From positions 124,001 to 188,000 of the forward strand of contig CAZAYY010000003.1 in assembly GCA_964489525.1 (NCBI GenBank): a DNA stretch of 64,000 bases, read 5' to 3'. This stretch comes from CAZAYY01 sp964489525. GTDB taxonomy: Bacteria > Chloroflexota > Anaerolineae > Anaerolineales > JABWBV01. Below are positions 16,389-25,232 of this stretch, in pieces. Each line of letters begins with the position of its first letter. The first letter of the stretch is position 1. The translations under genes and the position numbers were made by a program. Below the pieces are notes generated by a model. That model searched no databases. It was not told the DNA's origin and worked only from the letters and a program-made list of their open reading frames with translations.

Positions 16389-17635
16389 CCCCTGCTGCTC
16401 CACCCCAGCCCGAAACGCGGGGTAAAAATCGCCTGGTTCAACTGGGAATTGATGTTCCGCTGTTCCTGGCTGTGATTACCCTGCTGGTTTTCGGGGCACT
16501 CATGGTCTATTCTGCCAGTTATGATTACTCATTACGCTACAGCGAAAACAATGACCCCCTGTACATATTCGAACGCCAGCTGCTTTGGATGGGCCTGGGC
16601 CTGTTTTCAATGGTGTTTTTCACCTTCTTCCGCTACGAATTTTGGCGCAAACTGGCGTTTCTAGGGCTTTTAGTTACCATTGTGCTGCTGATCCTGGTTT
16701 TGATGTTTGGCGAAATTCGCAACAATGCCCAACGCACCCTGCTGAGCGGTTCTCTGCAGCCCTCAGAACTGGCGAAAGTCGTCACAATAATCTACCTGGC
16801 TGCCTGGCTGTATTCCAAGCGCGACTTTGTGCAAAATGTTCTTGCCGGGTTGGTGCCGATTGCAGTCATTTTAGGGGTTCAAGCGGTCCTGATTTGGGAA
16901 CAACCCGACTACAGCACCGTGATGACCCTGATGGCAATGGGTGGCATTATGCTGTTCATGGGTGGGGCTAGTTGGAAGCAAATCTTCATCGCACTGGTAG
17001 GCTCGATTCTGGTGGGCTATGGCATTGCAACGTTCACACAAACCGGTCAAACCCGGGTGGACCAGTTTGTGTCTACCATGCAAAACCCATTGGATGCACC
17101 CGACCAGGTGCGGCGCTTTTTTGAGGCCTTCATCCTGGGTGGTTGGTTTGGTGTGGGGTTGGGCAACTCCACCCTTAAAGTTACCACCCTGTCTTTTCCG
17201 CATACCGACAGCATTTTCGCCATCATTGGTGAAGAGCTGGGCATTGTGGGCTGCCTGATTCTGATGACTTTATACGCAATCATTTTCTGGCGTGGGGCCG
17301 CCATTGCCCGCCGGGCACCTGACACCATGGGCAGCTTGCTGGCCATTGGACTGACATCCTGGATTGTGATGGAAGCCGCGCTGAACATTATGTTTGTCGT
17401 TGGGCTGATGCCAGTTTCGGGCAACGCCCTGCCGCTGATCAGCGCGGGCGGTTCGAGCATGTTAGTGGTGATGACTGCGCTTGGCATCGTTCAAAACGTC
17501 TCTTTAACCTCCTATCGCGAGGAACAAAAGGCCCAAAGCAGCCTGAAACCCGTGGTGAATTTGCATCGCTACCAAACTCGCAGCACAGCCAGGCGGCAGG
17601 CTTTGGACATGGCGTCCCGCAGGAGGAACCCGTAA
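16367..17635 (+). CDS. ftsW: SEDS-family septal glycosyltransferase FtsW
   Basis: FtsW polymerises lipid II into glycan strands at the septum together with FtsI. The 422-residue protein has about ten membrane helices. SEDS motifs are visible: QPSELAKV near 135, QPDYSTV near 181 in place of QPDLGT, FPHTDSIFAIIGEELGIVG near 278 with the HTD Asp, and GNALPLISAGGSSML near 352. These are mostly intact, so a lipid-linked precursor is still expected as its substrate. The start ATG is preceded by GAGAGAGG, and the gene overlaps murD. murG follows after 2 bp. Confidence 0.94.
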   Translation: MAATTNLTPAAPPQPETRGKNRLVQLGIDVPLFLAVITLLVFGALMVYSASYDYSLRYSENNDPLYIFERQLLWMGLGLFSMVFFTFFRYEFWRKLAFLGLLVTIVLLILVLMFGEIRNNAQRTLLSGSLQPSELAKVVTIIYLAAWLYSKRDFVQNVLAGLVPIAVILGVQAVLIWEQPDYSTVMTLMAMGGIMLFMGGASWKQIFIALVGSILVGYGIATFTQTGQTRVDQFVSTMQNPLDAPDQVRRFFEAFILGGWFGVGLGNSTLKVTTLSFPHTDSIFAIIGEELGIVGCLILMTLYAIIFWRGAAIARRAPDTMGSLLAIGLTSWIVMEAALNIMFVVGLMPVSGNALPLISAGGSSMLVVMTALGIVQNVSLTSYREEQKAQSSLKPVVNLHRYQTRSTARRQALDMASRRRNP

Positions 17636-17637
17636 CC

Positions 17638-18732
17638 ATGCGCTATTTGATTTGTGCAGGCGGCAGCGGCGGCGGTGTATACCCCGCCTTATCGGTCTGG
17701 CAGGCCCTTGCCAGCCCAGGTTCAGCCGTGCTTTGGGTAGGCGGCGAAGGCGGGATGGAAGAAGAACTGGTGAAGCGCGCCGGTATCCCCTTCCAGTCCA
17801 TTCCTGCGGCCGGGCTGCACGGTGTTGGCTTGCGCAGCCTGCCGGGCAACCTTTTTAGGTTGATCCAGGGCTTTTTTGCCGCCCGGCGCATCATCCGCTC
17901 GTTTAAACCCGATGTGATGTTCTTCACAGGCGGATACGTGGCTGTGCCGGTAGCCCTTGCAGGAAGACGGGTGCCCATTTTGCTGTATGTGCCCGATATC
18001 GAACCTGGCCTGGCGCTGAAAACCCTGGCCCGTTTTGCAGACCAAATTGCCCTGATTGCCGAGGACTCGAAAAGCTTTTTCCCCGCCCAGGCTCGGGCCG
18101 TGGTTACCGGGCACCCCACCCGCCAGGGTCTGGCCGCCTGGGAACGCCCGCAAGCCCGGCAGCATTTTGGGCTGGAGCCAACAGCCCCCACCCTGCTCAT
18201 TTTCGGGGGCAGCAAAGGGGCACGCAGCATTAACCAGGCAGCACTGGCCATCTTGCCCGAATTGCTGGCTGAAATGCAGGTCATTCATGTCAGCGGCAGT
18301 TTGGATTGGGCCGAAGTGGAAGCCGCCCAAAAACAACTGGCGCCCGAACTTGCCGCCCGCTACCGCCCTTTTGCTTACCTGCATGAAGACATGGGCGCAG
18401 CCTATACCGCCGCCGACCTGGTGGTAGCACGGGGTGGGGCTTCGGCAGTGGGCGAACTGCCCTTATTTGGGCTTCCGGCAGTCGTTGTACCTTACCCCTA
18501 CGCCTGGCGCTACCAAAAGGTGAATGCGGATTTCCTGGTGCGGCATGGCGCCGCGGTAATGCTGCCCGATGAGCAGCTGGCCAGCGACCTGCAAAACACC
18601 ATTTTGAACTTAATCCGCTCCCCCGAACGCATGCAGCAAATGCGCCGGGCAATGACTTCCCTGGCGGCGCCCCAGGCTGCCAGCAAACTGGCAAAGTTGT
18701 TAAGTGAACTGGCTGCGGTAAAACGAGGATGA
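17638..18732 (+). CDS. murG: MurG-like glycosyltransferase missing conserved His and HEQN motif
   Basis: MurG adds GlcNAc to lipid I to make lipid II at the inner membrane face. The 364-residue protein has the GT-B fold and the landmark motifs FGGSKGARSIN near 186 and ARGGASAVGELPLFGLPAVVVPYPYAWRYQ near 263, with the donor-site Glu and Gln. Two acceptor-side features are changed. The first loop reads GGSGGGVYPAL, with Gly for the His of GGTGGH, and the usual HEQNxxxG reads YVPDIEPG near 120. I recall similar sequences from other Anaerolineae, so this may be a class trait. It could use an unusual acceptor; the donor is probably UDP-GlcNAc. Confidence 0.85.
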   Translation: MRYLICAGGSGGGVYPALSVWQALASPGSAVLWVGGEGGMEEELVKRAGIPFQSIPAAGLHGVGLRSLPGNLFRLIQGFFAARRIIRSFKPDVMFFTGGYVAVPVALAGRRVPILLYVPDIEPGLALKTLARFADQIALIAEDSKSFFPAQARAVVTGHPTRQGLAAWERPQARQHFGLEPTAPTLLIFGGSKGARSINQAALAILPELLAEMQVIHVSGSLDWAEVEAAQKQLAPELAARYRPFAYLHEDMGAAYTAADLVVARGGASAVGELPLFGLPAVVVPYPYAWRYQKVNADFLVRHGAAVMLPDEQLASDLQNTILNLIRSPERMQQMRRAMTSLAAPQAASKLAKLLSELAAVKRG

Positions 18733-18751
18733 TGAAACAAGGACGGCAATT

Positions 18752-19288
18752 ATGGTAACTCTTCCATTTTTCTTCTACTTCTTAATCTTTTTATTTGGTG
18801 TCGTCGGCGCAATGCGGGGCTGGGCCAGGGAACTGCTCGTGGCGTTCAGCATTGTGCTGGCGATTTTCATCATTGTTGTACTGCAAAACTTTGCGCCCTA
18901 CCTGCGCGACTTTCTCAACCCGGCCAACCAGGAGCCCAGTTTTTGGATCCGGTCGACCATTATTGCCATTTTCACCTTTTTTGGCTACCAGACCCCCAAC
19001 CTTTCCGAAAGGTTTCGCACGGCAGCGCGCCGTGAAAAACTGCAAGACTCTCTTTTGGGGTTTGTTTTGGGCGCCGTCAACGGGTACCTGATTATCGGCA
19101 CCATCTGGTTTTTCTTGCACGAAGCCGGCTACCCCTTCGCCGAAATCATCGCCCCAGTTGCCGGAACCGAACTGGGCGACCGCACCCTTGAATTAATCAA
19201 CCTGATGCCTCCCCGCTGGCTGGGCGTTCCTGCCGTTTATTTTGCGGTGGCGGTGGCATTTGCTTTTGTGGTCATTGTGTTTATCTAA
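18752..19288 (+). CDS. CvpA-like membrane protein inside the dcw operon
   Basis: A 178-residue integral membrane protein with about four helices (residues 3-20, 25-45, 65-80 or 108-130, and 155-178). The RGWARELL motif after the first helix and the small size suggest the CvpA/colicin V production family, whose biochemical role is uncertain. It sits between murG and murC, 19 bp from each, so it is almost surely co-transcribed with wall genes. Related CvpA proteins have been tied to envelope and septation phenotypes. The family call is moderate; it could be an unrelated helix bundle. Confidence 0.6.
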   Translation: MVTLPFFFYFLIFLFGVVGAMRGWARELLVAFSIVLAIFIIVVLQNFAPYLRDFLNPANQEPSFWIRSTIIAIFTFFGYQTPNLSERFRTAARREKLQDSLLGFVLGAVNGYLIIGTIWFFLHEAGYPFAEIIAPVAGTELGDRTLELINLMPPRWLGVPAVYFAVAVAFAFVVIVFI

Positions 19289-19306
19289 AAAAAGGAGTTC
19301 GGAAAC

Positions 19307-20698
19307 GTGGAAACGGTGCGTGAGCACATTCACCTGATTGGAATCGGCGGGACCGGCATGTCGGCCATCGCCCGGGTGCTGCATGAGCGCGGCGTCCGGG
19401 TGAGCGGCTCCGACCGCCAGCTTTCGCCCCTGGCGGCCGAATTGCGCGCAGCCGGGGTTCAGGTGTTTGTTGGCCATGCCCCCGAAAACATTGGCGGCGC
19501 CAGCCTTGTGGTGCGTTCTTCAGCCGTGCCGGAGGATAACCCCGAAGTCGCCGCAGCCCGTCAGCAGGGCATTCCTGTGTTGAAGCGCGCCGAATTTTTG
19601 GGTCGCCTGACTGCTGGCAGCATTTGCCTGGCAGTGGCTGGCACCCACGGAAAAACCACCACAACCTCCATGCTGGCCCTGGCGCTCAGCGAACTTGGCC
19701 TCGACCCCAGCTTTATCATTGGCGGTGTGGCAACCAACCTGGGCACAAACGCCCGGGCTGGCAAAGGCCCACATTTTGTTATAGAAGCGGACGAATACGA
19801 CCATATGTTCCTTGGATTATCGCCAACCCTGGCCATTGTCACCAATGTGGAACATGACCACCCCGACTGCTTCCCAACCTGGGAAAGCTTCCAGGATGCC
19901 TTCCGCCAGTTTGCCGGGCGCATCCAACCCGGGGGCTGGCTGGTGGCCTGCGGGGATAACCCCGGGGCGCGCCAGCTTGCCCACAGTGCGGCCCAGGCCG
20001 GCATTCAAACCTGCCTGTACGGGCTGCAAGCCGGGGCAGCGTTTACCGCTGAAGCGTTAGCAGGCCGGGCCGGGGCAGGTTTTGCCTTTGAGGCCCGTCA
20101 GAACGGGCAGCTTCTGACCCGGGTGGCCCTTCATGCGCCAGGCCGCCACAACGTCCTCAATGCCCTGGCAGTGCTCGCCGCAGCGGCCTTGCTCGGCCTG
20201 CCTATCGGCCCTGTGGCCCAGGCCCTCGAAAAATTCAGCGGGGCTGGCCGGCGTTTTGATGTTTTGGGCGAAGCCAACGGTGTGGTCATCGTGGATGATT
20301 ATGCCCATCACCCAACCGAAATTCGGGCAACCATCAGCGCAGCCCGCCAGCGCTACCCCCAGGCAAACCTTTGGGTGGTCTGGCAGCCCCACACCTACTC
20401 GCGCACCCAAACCCTGTGGGAAGATTTCCGCACCTGCTTTGGCCAAGCCGACCAGGTGCTGGTGTTGGGGGTCTATGCGGCTCGCGAAAAACATCCGGCC
20501 GGCTTTTCAATGCAGGCCCTGGCCGAAACCATTCAAAACGCCAACGTGCGCTACCTGCCCGAACTGGGCCAGGCATGCGACACGCTTGCCAACGAAACCC
20601 AACCCGGCTCAGTTGTGCTGGTTCTTTCAGCAGGCGATGCCGACCAGGTCAGCCGCAGCACATTGGCCGCCCTGAAGGAGCGCGAACATGCAGCCTGA
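19307..20698 (+). CDS. murC: UDP-N-acetylmuramate--L-alanine ligase
   Basis: MurC attaches L-Ala to UDP-MurNAc, the first peptide step. The protein has 463 residues. Motifs are canonical: GIGGTGMSAIARVL near 12, AGTHGKTTTT near 111-120, EADEYDHMF near 160, TNVEHDHPD near 178, PGRHNVLNALA near 276 and DDYAHHPTEI near 329. The start is GTG at 19307, with AAAAGGAG at good spacing; an in-frame GTG three codons on is weaker. It overlaps murB by 11 bp. The intact active site shows that at least early precursor synthesis continues in this organism. Confidence 0.96.
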   Translation: METVREHIHLIGIGGTGMSAIARVLHERGVRVSGSDRQLSPLAAELRAAGVQVFVGHAPENIGGASLVVRSSAVPEDNPEVAAARQQGIPVLKRAEFLGRLTAGSICLAVAGTHGKTTTTSMLALALSELGLDPSFIIGGVATNLGTNARAGKGPHFVIEADEYDHMFLGLSPTLAIVTNVEHDHPDCFPTWESFQDAFRQFAGRIQPGGWLVACGDNPGARQLAHSAAQAGIQTCLYGLQAGAAFTAEALAGRAGAGFAFEARQNGQLLTRVALHAPGRHNVLNALAVLAAAALLGLPIGPVAQALEKFSGAGRRFDVLGEANGVVIVDDYAHHPTEIRATISAARQRYPQANLWVVWQPHTYSRTQTLWEDFRTCFGQADQVLVLGVYAAREKHPAGFSMQALAETIQNANVRYLPELGQACDTLANETQPGSVVLVLSAGDADQVSRSTLAALKEREHAA

Positions 20699-21638
20699 GG
20701 CCTTGTTCCAAACGCTCGAAAGCCGCTTCAAAGGCCAGGTCCAGGCCCAGGTTGCCCTGTCGCGTTTTACTGCGGCACGCATCGGTGGCCCGGCCGACCT
20801 CTTTCTAACCGTCCATTCCGCAGATGAGCTGGCCGACGCCGCCCGTTTGCTTTGGGAAGAAGGAGCGCCGTTTGTCGTCCTGGGCGGCGGCTCTAATGTG
20901 CTGGTCAGCGACTCCGGTTACCGCGGCGTGGTCATTTTTAACCGGGCGCGGTCAGCAGTTTTCAACCTGGAGGCCAACCCACCCACCCTTTGGGCAGAAT
21001 CTGGAGCAAACCTGGGCGTTCTGGCCCGCCAGGCTGCCCTGAAAGGGCTGAGCGGGCTGGAATGGGCCGGGGGAATTCCCGGCACAATGGGCGGCGCAGT
21101 GGTTGGCAATGCCGGGGCCCACGGCGGCGATATGGCCGGAAATTTAATTTTGGCCGAAATCTTGCACATTCAAAAAGGAAAACAAACCTGGCCTGTGGCG
21201 CAGTTGGCTTACTCCTACCGCAGCAGTGCGCTCAAACGCAGCCCTGGCCGGGCCGTGGTTTTATCGGCCACCCTGGCCCTCGGTCACGACACGCCTGAAC
21301 AAATCCAGGCCAGGATGGAAGCGTACCTTGAAAAACGCCGGCAAACCCAGCCCCCAGGTGCAAGCATGGGCTCCATGTTCAAGAATCCCCCTGGCGACTA
21401 CGCCGGCAGGCTGATTGAACAGGCCGGGTTAAAAGGCACCCGCGTGGGCGGCGCACAAATCAGCCCGGTGCATGCCAATTTCATCATCAACGATGGACAG
21501 GCCTCTGCGATGGATGTCTATGCGCTCATCAGCCTGGCCAGGGCGGCCGTCTGGCAAAACACGGGCATCGCCCTGGAATTAGAAATTGAACTTTTAGGAT
21601 CGTTTTCAGTGGATATCGCCAAAGAATGGATGCACTAA
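20688..21638 (+). CDS. murB: UDP-N-acetylenolpyruvoylglucosamine reductase
   Basis: MurB is an FAD enzyme that reduces enolpyruvyl-UDP-GlcNAc to UDP-MurNAc. At 316 residues it is the short type II kind. The FAD motif GGGSNVLVSD is at about 66-75, NAGAHGGDMAGN near 141, YRSSA near 177, the catalytic Ser in GSMFKNP near 227, and the catalytic Glu in the LELEIELLG stretch near 300. All are canonical. It overlaps murC by 11 bp and ddl by 13 bp, a sign of tight translational coupling. Confidence 0.95.
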   Translation: MQPEALFQTLESRFKGQVQAQVALSRFTAARIGGPADLFLTVHSADELADAARLLWEEGAPFVVLGGGSNVLVSDSGYRGVVIFNRARSAVFNLEANPPTLWAESGANLGVLARQAALKGLSGLEWAGGIPGTMGGAVVGNAGAHGGDMAGNLILAEILHIQKGKQTWPVAQLAYSYRSSALKRSPGRAVVLSATLALGHDTPEQIQARMEAYLEKRRQTQPPGASMGSMFKNPPGDYAGRLIEQAGLKGTRVGGAQISPVHANFIINDGQASAMDVYALISLARAAVWQNTGIALELEIELLGSFSVDIAKEWMH

Positions 21639-22783
21639 CCCCCACCCCACCCTTAAATACCCCCGCCGGGAGCAAAACCCGGGCGGCTGTGCTGTTTGGC
21701 GGAAGATCTGGCGAGCATGAAGTTTCGCTGCAGTCGGCCCAATCGGTGATTGCGGCCCTGCCAGCCGACAAATATGCCGTGACCGAAGTGGGCATCACCC
21801 GCCAGGGCGCCTGGTTCGTTGGCCCTGGAACTTTGAAGACTATGCTGGCGGGTAAAGCACCTGGCGAACAGCCTGGGATTACACCCGCAGCCATTTTGCC
21901 CGACCCAACCTGCCAGGGCTTGTATCGCTTGCAGCCGGGCCAGGAGTTCGCTTTGCTCAGCCAATTCGATGTGGTGATTCCCGTTTTGCACGGCACCTTT
22001 GGCGAAGACGGCACCCTGCAGGGTTTGTTAGAACTGGCCGATACGGCTTATGTGGGTGCGGGTGTGTTGGGCGCTTCCCTGGCGATGGATAAAAGCGCTT
22101 TCAAAGATGTAATGAAGGCCAACCAGATTCCGGTCTTGGAACACCTGTTGGTGCTGCGCAGCACGCTGCAAAACCAGGCACAAGAAGTGATTGCAGCGGC
22201 TGAAGCCCTGGCACCTTACCCGCTGTTCACCAAACCGGCCAACCTGGGTTCATCCGTGGGCATTTCCAAATGCCGCAGCCGGGCCGACCTGTATGAAGGG
22301 CTGCTGGAAGCAGCCCGTTTCGACCGGCGCGTGTTGGTAGAGCGCGGTGTGGCCAAAGCCCGAGAAATCGAGGTAAGCATTTTGGGCAACGACAACCCGC
22401 AGGCCTCGGTGCCCGGGGAAATTGTGCCCGCTGGCGATTTTTATTCCTACGAGTCCAAATATGAGGACGACCGTTCTCTGCTGCTCATCCCGGCGCCCAT
22501 TTCAGCTGAACTGGCCGAGCGGGTGCGCAGCCTGGCCATCCAGGCCTATAAGGCCATAGACTGCGCCGGACTGGCCAGGGTAGACTTTTTGCTGGATGAC
22601 GAAACCGGAGAAATCTATTTGAATGAAATCAACACCATGCCGGGCTTTACCCGCATCAGCATGTATCCCAAGTTGTGGGAAGCCAGCGGCCTGCCCTACC
22701 CGGACCTGCTGGACCGGTTGGTAGAACTGGCGTTTGCCCGTAAGCGCGAACGCGATGAAACTGTTCGGGAGTATAAGCATTAA
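21626..22783 (+). CDS. ddl: D-alanine--D-alanine ligase
   Basis: Ddl makes the D-Ala-D-Ala dipeptide that MurF normally adds. The protein has 385 residues, slightly long because of a proline-rich N-terminus and a charged tail. VLFGGRSGEHEVSLQSAQSV near residues 22-41, TKPANLGSSVGISKC near 202, SYESKYEDDRS near 274 and NEINTMPGFT near 333 are canonical ATP-grasp Ddl motifs, and the Tyr of the omega loop is present. The presence of an intact Ddl argues that a D-Ala-D-Ala-bearing stem peptide is still made, although the adjacent MurF looks altered. Confidence 0.94.
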   Translation: MDALTPTPPLNTPAGSKTRAAVLFGGRSGEHEVSLQSAQSVIAALPADKYAVTEVGITRQGAWFVGPGTLKTMLAGKAPGEQPGITPAAILPDPTCQGLYRLQPGQEFALLSQFDVVIPVLHGTFGEDGTLQGLLELADTAYVGAGVLGASLAMDKSAFKDVMKANQIPVLEHLLVLRSTLQNQAQEVIAAAEALAPYPLFTKPANLGSSVGISKCRSRADLYEGLLEAARFDRRVLVERGVAKAREIEVSILGNDNPQASVPGEIVPAGDFYSYESKYEDDRSLLLIPAPISAELAERVRSLAIQAYKAIDCAGLARVDFLLDDETGEIYLNEINTMPGFTRISMYPKLWEASGLPYPDLLDRLVELAFARKRERDETVREYKH

Positions 22784-22784
22784 T

Positions 22785-23831
22785 ATGAGCCTGTTGTTCC
22801 GCAAACCCTCCAACACCAAATCCCGGCGCAAGAGCGCTGGCGAAAAACGCTGGGGTTGGAACACCGACCGGAAGCGAAAACCGGTAAAGCTGGACCCCCA
22901 GAAGCGCTACGACCAGGTGGCCGCACCGGTTTTTGCGCGGTACGGGCGCACAGCCATGCCCACCCGCCAGCGTCAGTCCAGCCGCACCCGCAAGCGTTGG
23001 ACCTTTGCCCTGAACGCCAGCGGCGCCGAGCTGAGGCTGCCTTCGCTGCCTTTGCTTCAGGTTTCCTGGCGCTGGGTTTCGGGATCGTTGGCTGTTTTGA
23101 TGGTGGTGCTGCTCTGGCTGTTCTGGAATTCTCCACTTTACCGGGTGAACGACCTGGCCGTAAACGGGCTGCAGCGGGTGCAAACGGAACAACTGGCATC
23201 GGTTTTGGGCGTCCAAAACCTGCCCGTGTTTGTTTTAGATCCCGCGGAAATGCGCAGCACAATTCAAGCGGCATTTCCCGAGTTTGACTCGGTTTCGGTA
23301 TTTATCGGGCTGCCCAATACGGTCACCATTAATGTCACCGAACGGCAGCCTGTGTTGGTCTGGCGCAGTTCGCGCGGCGAGCTGCTTTTGGACAGCCAGG
23401 GATATACCTTCCCAATGCGAGAAATTGTTGAAGGGCTGCCCGTTGTGGAAGCCGAAAGCCTGCCCACCCCTGCCCCAACCGTGCTCCCGGCTGACGAAGA
23501 GACCCCCGGCCTGCCAGCCGCCCTTGCCGGAGCGGCAGCAGCCAACCTGGCCACCGCAGCGGTCAGGGCCGACCTGGTAACGAGTATTCTGGCAATGGCA
23601 AAACACGCCCCAGAAGGAGCGCCGGTGGTTTACGACCCGGTTCACGGGTTGGGCTGGCAAGATGCCCGTGGTTGGAAGGTGTATTTTGGCCCGCAAGGCG
23701 ATCAAATCAGCCAGCGGCTGACCGTATATGACGCACTGCTGGCATATTTTACAGAAAATGGCATTCAGCCGGAGTTTGTGAGCGTGGAACATCTCGCTGC
23801 ACCCATTTTTCGGGTTGCAAATGGACAATAG
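22785..23831 (+). CDS. ftsQ: Cell division protein FtsQ/DivIB
   Basis: FtsQ scaffolds the division complex with FtsL and FtsB. The 348 residues start with a long, very basic cytoplasmic arm of about 95 residues, then a membrane helix near 101-119 and the POTRA domain opening with YRVNDLAVNGLQRVQTEQL. A beta domain holds ERQPVLVWRSSRGELLLDSQG. A low-complexity Ala/Pro-rich insert at about 225-260 is unusual and may be a linker. The ATG at 22785 starts one base after the ddl stop, and homology supports it over an upstream in-frame ATG inside ddl. Confidence 0.88.
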   Translation: MSLLFRKPSNTKSRRKSAGEKRWGWNTDRKRKPVKLDPQKRYDQVAAPVFARYGRTAMPTRQRQSSRTRKRWTFALNASGAELRLPSLPLLQVSWRWVSGSLAVLMVVLLWLFWNSPLYRVNDLAVNGLQRVQTEQLASVLGVQNLPVFVLDPAEMRSTIQAAFPEFDSVSVFIGLPNTVTINVTERQPVLVWRSSRGELLLDSQGYTFPMREIVEGLPVVEAESLPTPAPTVLPADEETPGLPAALAGAAAANLATAAVRADLVTSILAMAKHAPEGAPVVYDPVHGLGWQDARGWKVYFGPQGDQISQRLTVYDALLAYFTENGIQPEFVSVEHLAAPIFRVANGQ

Positions 23832-23933
23832 GAAAAAATATGTAAACATGGCATTAAGGTTTCCAGGTAAAATTACGCAATTGGGCTGCGCACCCATACC
23901 CGGAACCCGAAAGCGCCTCGGAGAGGCAACATT

Positions 23934-25166
23934 ATGGAAGAACCAACAATTGTAGGACTGGACATCGGCACAACCAAAACCTGCGCCCTGGTTGGCAAGC
24001 TGGACGAAAACGGCGGCTTGCGAATTTTAGGCGTCGGGGTGGAACCTTCCCGCGGCCTGAAAAGGGGCGCAGTGGTAGACATGGCCGCGGCTTCGCAGGC
24101 CATTGGCCGGGCCATTGACAAAGCCGAAAGATCTTCCGGACTGGAAATTCACTCTGCCCTGGTCAGCCTGGCGGGGTCGGAAATCTCATCGCAAAACAGC
24201 CACGGGGTTGTGGGTATTTCAGGCGGTGTCATTGAGGAAGATGATGTTGCACGGGCGATGGAATCGGCTCGGGCGGTCAGCATCCCCCACAACCGCGAAA
24301 TTATCCACGTCATCCAGCGCAACTTCACGGTAGACGGCCAGGAAGGGGTTCGCACCCCGGTGGGGATGCACGGCTTTCGCCTGGAAGTGGAGGCGCACAT
24401 CATCTCGGCAGCCAGCTCAACCATTGAAAACCTGCGCCAGTGCGTGGCGGCAGCCGGGGTGGAGGTCACCCAGTTTGTGCTCAACCCCCTGGCTTCTGGC
24501 GAAGTGGTGCTGACGGATAACGAGCGCGAAATGGGCGTGATTGTGTGCGACCTGGGCGGCGGCACAACCGACATGGCCATTTATATGGATGGGGATGTCT
24601 GGCACACAGCGGTTTTGAACGTGGGCGGCAACCACATTACTTCGGATATTGCGCACGGTCTGCGGCTGCCCATTGAGCAGGCCGAGCGAATTAAACTGCA
24701 GCACGGGCACGCCATTGTGGAAGAAGTAGCCCCGGAAGAATTTTTCACCATCCGCACCTTTGGTGAAGATAAACCCCTTCAGGTCAGCCGGATGGACCTG
24801 GCTCATATCATTGGGGCACGCACAGAAGAAATTTTCACCATGGTGCTGCAAGAAATGAAACGCTCGGGCTACGACGGCCTGCTGCCAGCAGGGGTTGTGC
24901 TAACGGGCGGTTCGGCCTTGCTGCCTGGGATTCGGGCCATGGCCCAGCAGGTGTTGGGGGTGCCTGTGCGCATTGCCAGGCCAGAAAACCTGCGCGGCCT
25001 GAAAGACCAGTTGGACTCCCCGGCATTTTCAACCAGCGTTGGGCTGCTGCGCTGGGCTGTTTTGATGAATGAAATTGCCGTGCAGCCAGAGCGCAGGCGT
25101 AGCAGCATTCTGCGCAATGTCAATATCGAAAGAATTAAAGGTATTTTACGCCATTTGCTGCCCTGA
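23934..25166 (+). CDS. ftsA: Cell division protein FtsA
   Basis: FtsA is the actin-like ATPase that ties FtsZ filaments to the membrane and recruits later division proteins. The protein has 410 residues. GLDIGTTKTCALVG at 8-21 is the phosphate 1 loop, DLGGGTTDMAI near 206 the phosphate 2 loop, and LTGGSALLPGI near 323 the adenosine motif. The C-terminal helix (NVNIERIKGILRHLLP) is amphipathic, as expected for membrane binding. A GGAGAGG site precedes the ATG, and a 102-bp gap separates it from ftsQ, with no clear promoter seen in it. Confidence 0.95.
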   Translation: MEEPTIVGLDIGTTKTCALVGKLDENGGLRILGVGVEPSRGLKRGAVVDMAAASQAIGRAIDKAERSSGLEIHSALVSLAGSEISSQNSHGVVGISGGVIEEDDVARAMESARAVSIPHNREIIHVIQRNFTVDGQEGVRTPVGMHGFRLEVEAHIISAASSTIENLRQCVAAAGVEVTQFVLNPLASGEVVLTDNEREMGVIVCDLGGGTTDMAIYMDGDVWHTAVLNVGGNHITSDIAHGLRLPIEQAERIKLQHGHAIVEEVAPEEFFTIRTFGEDKPLQVSRMDLAHIIGARTEEIFTMVLQEMKRSGYDGLLPAGVVLTGGSALLPGIRAMAQQVLGVPVRIARPENLRGLKDQLDSPAFSTSVGLLRWAVLMNEIAVQPERRRSSILRNVNIERIKGILRHLLP

Positions 25167-25232
25167 TTGGCGCCAGGAACAGCAATAAGCAAATTTATTT
25201 TCTGGTATGGAAAACCAGAGGAGGAAGAACAA

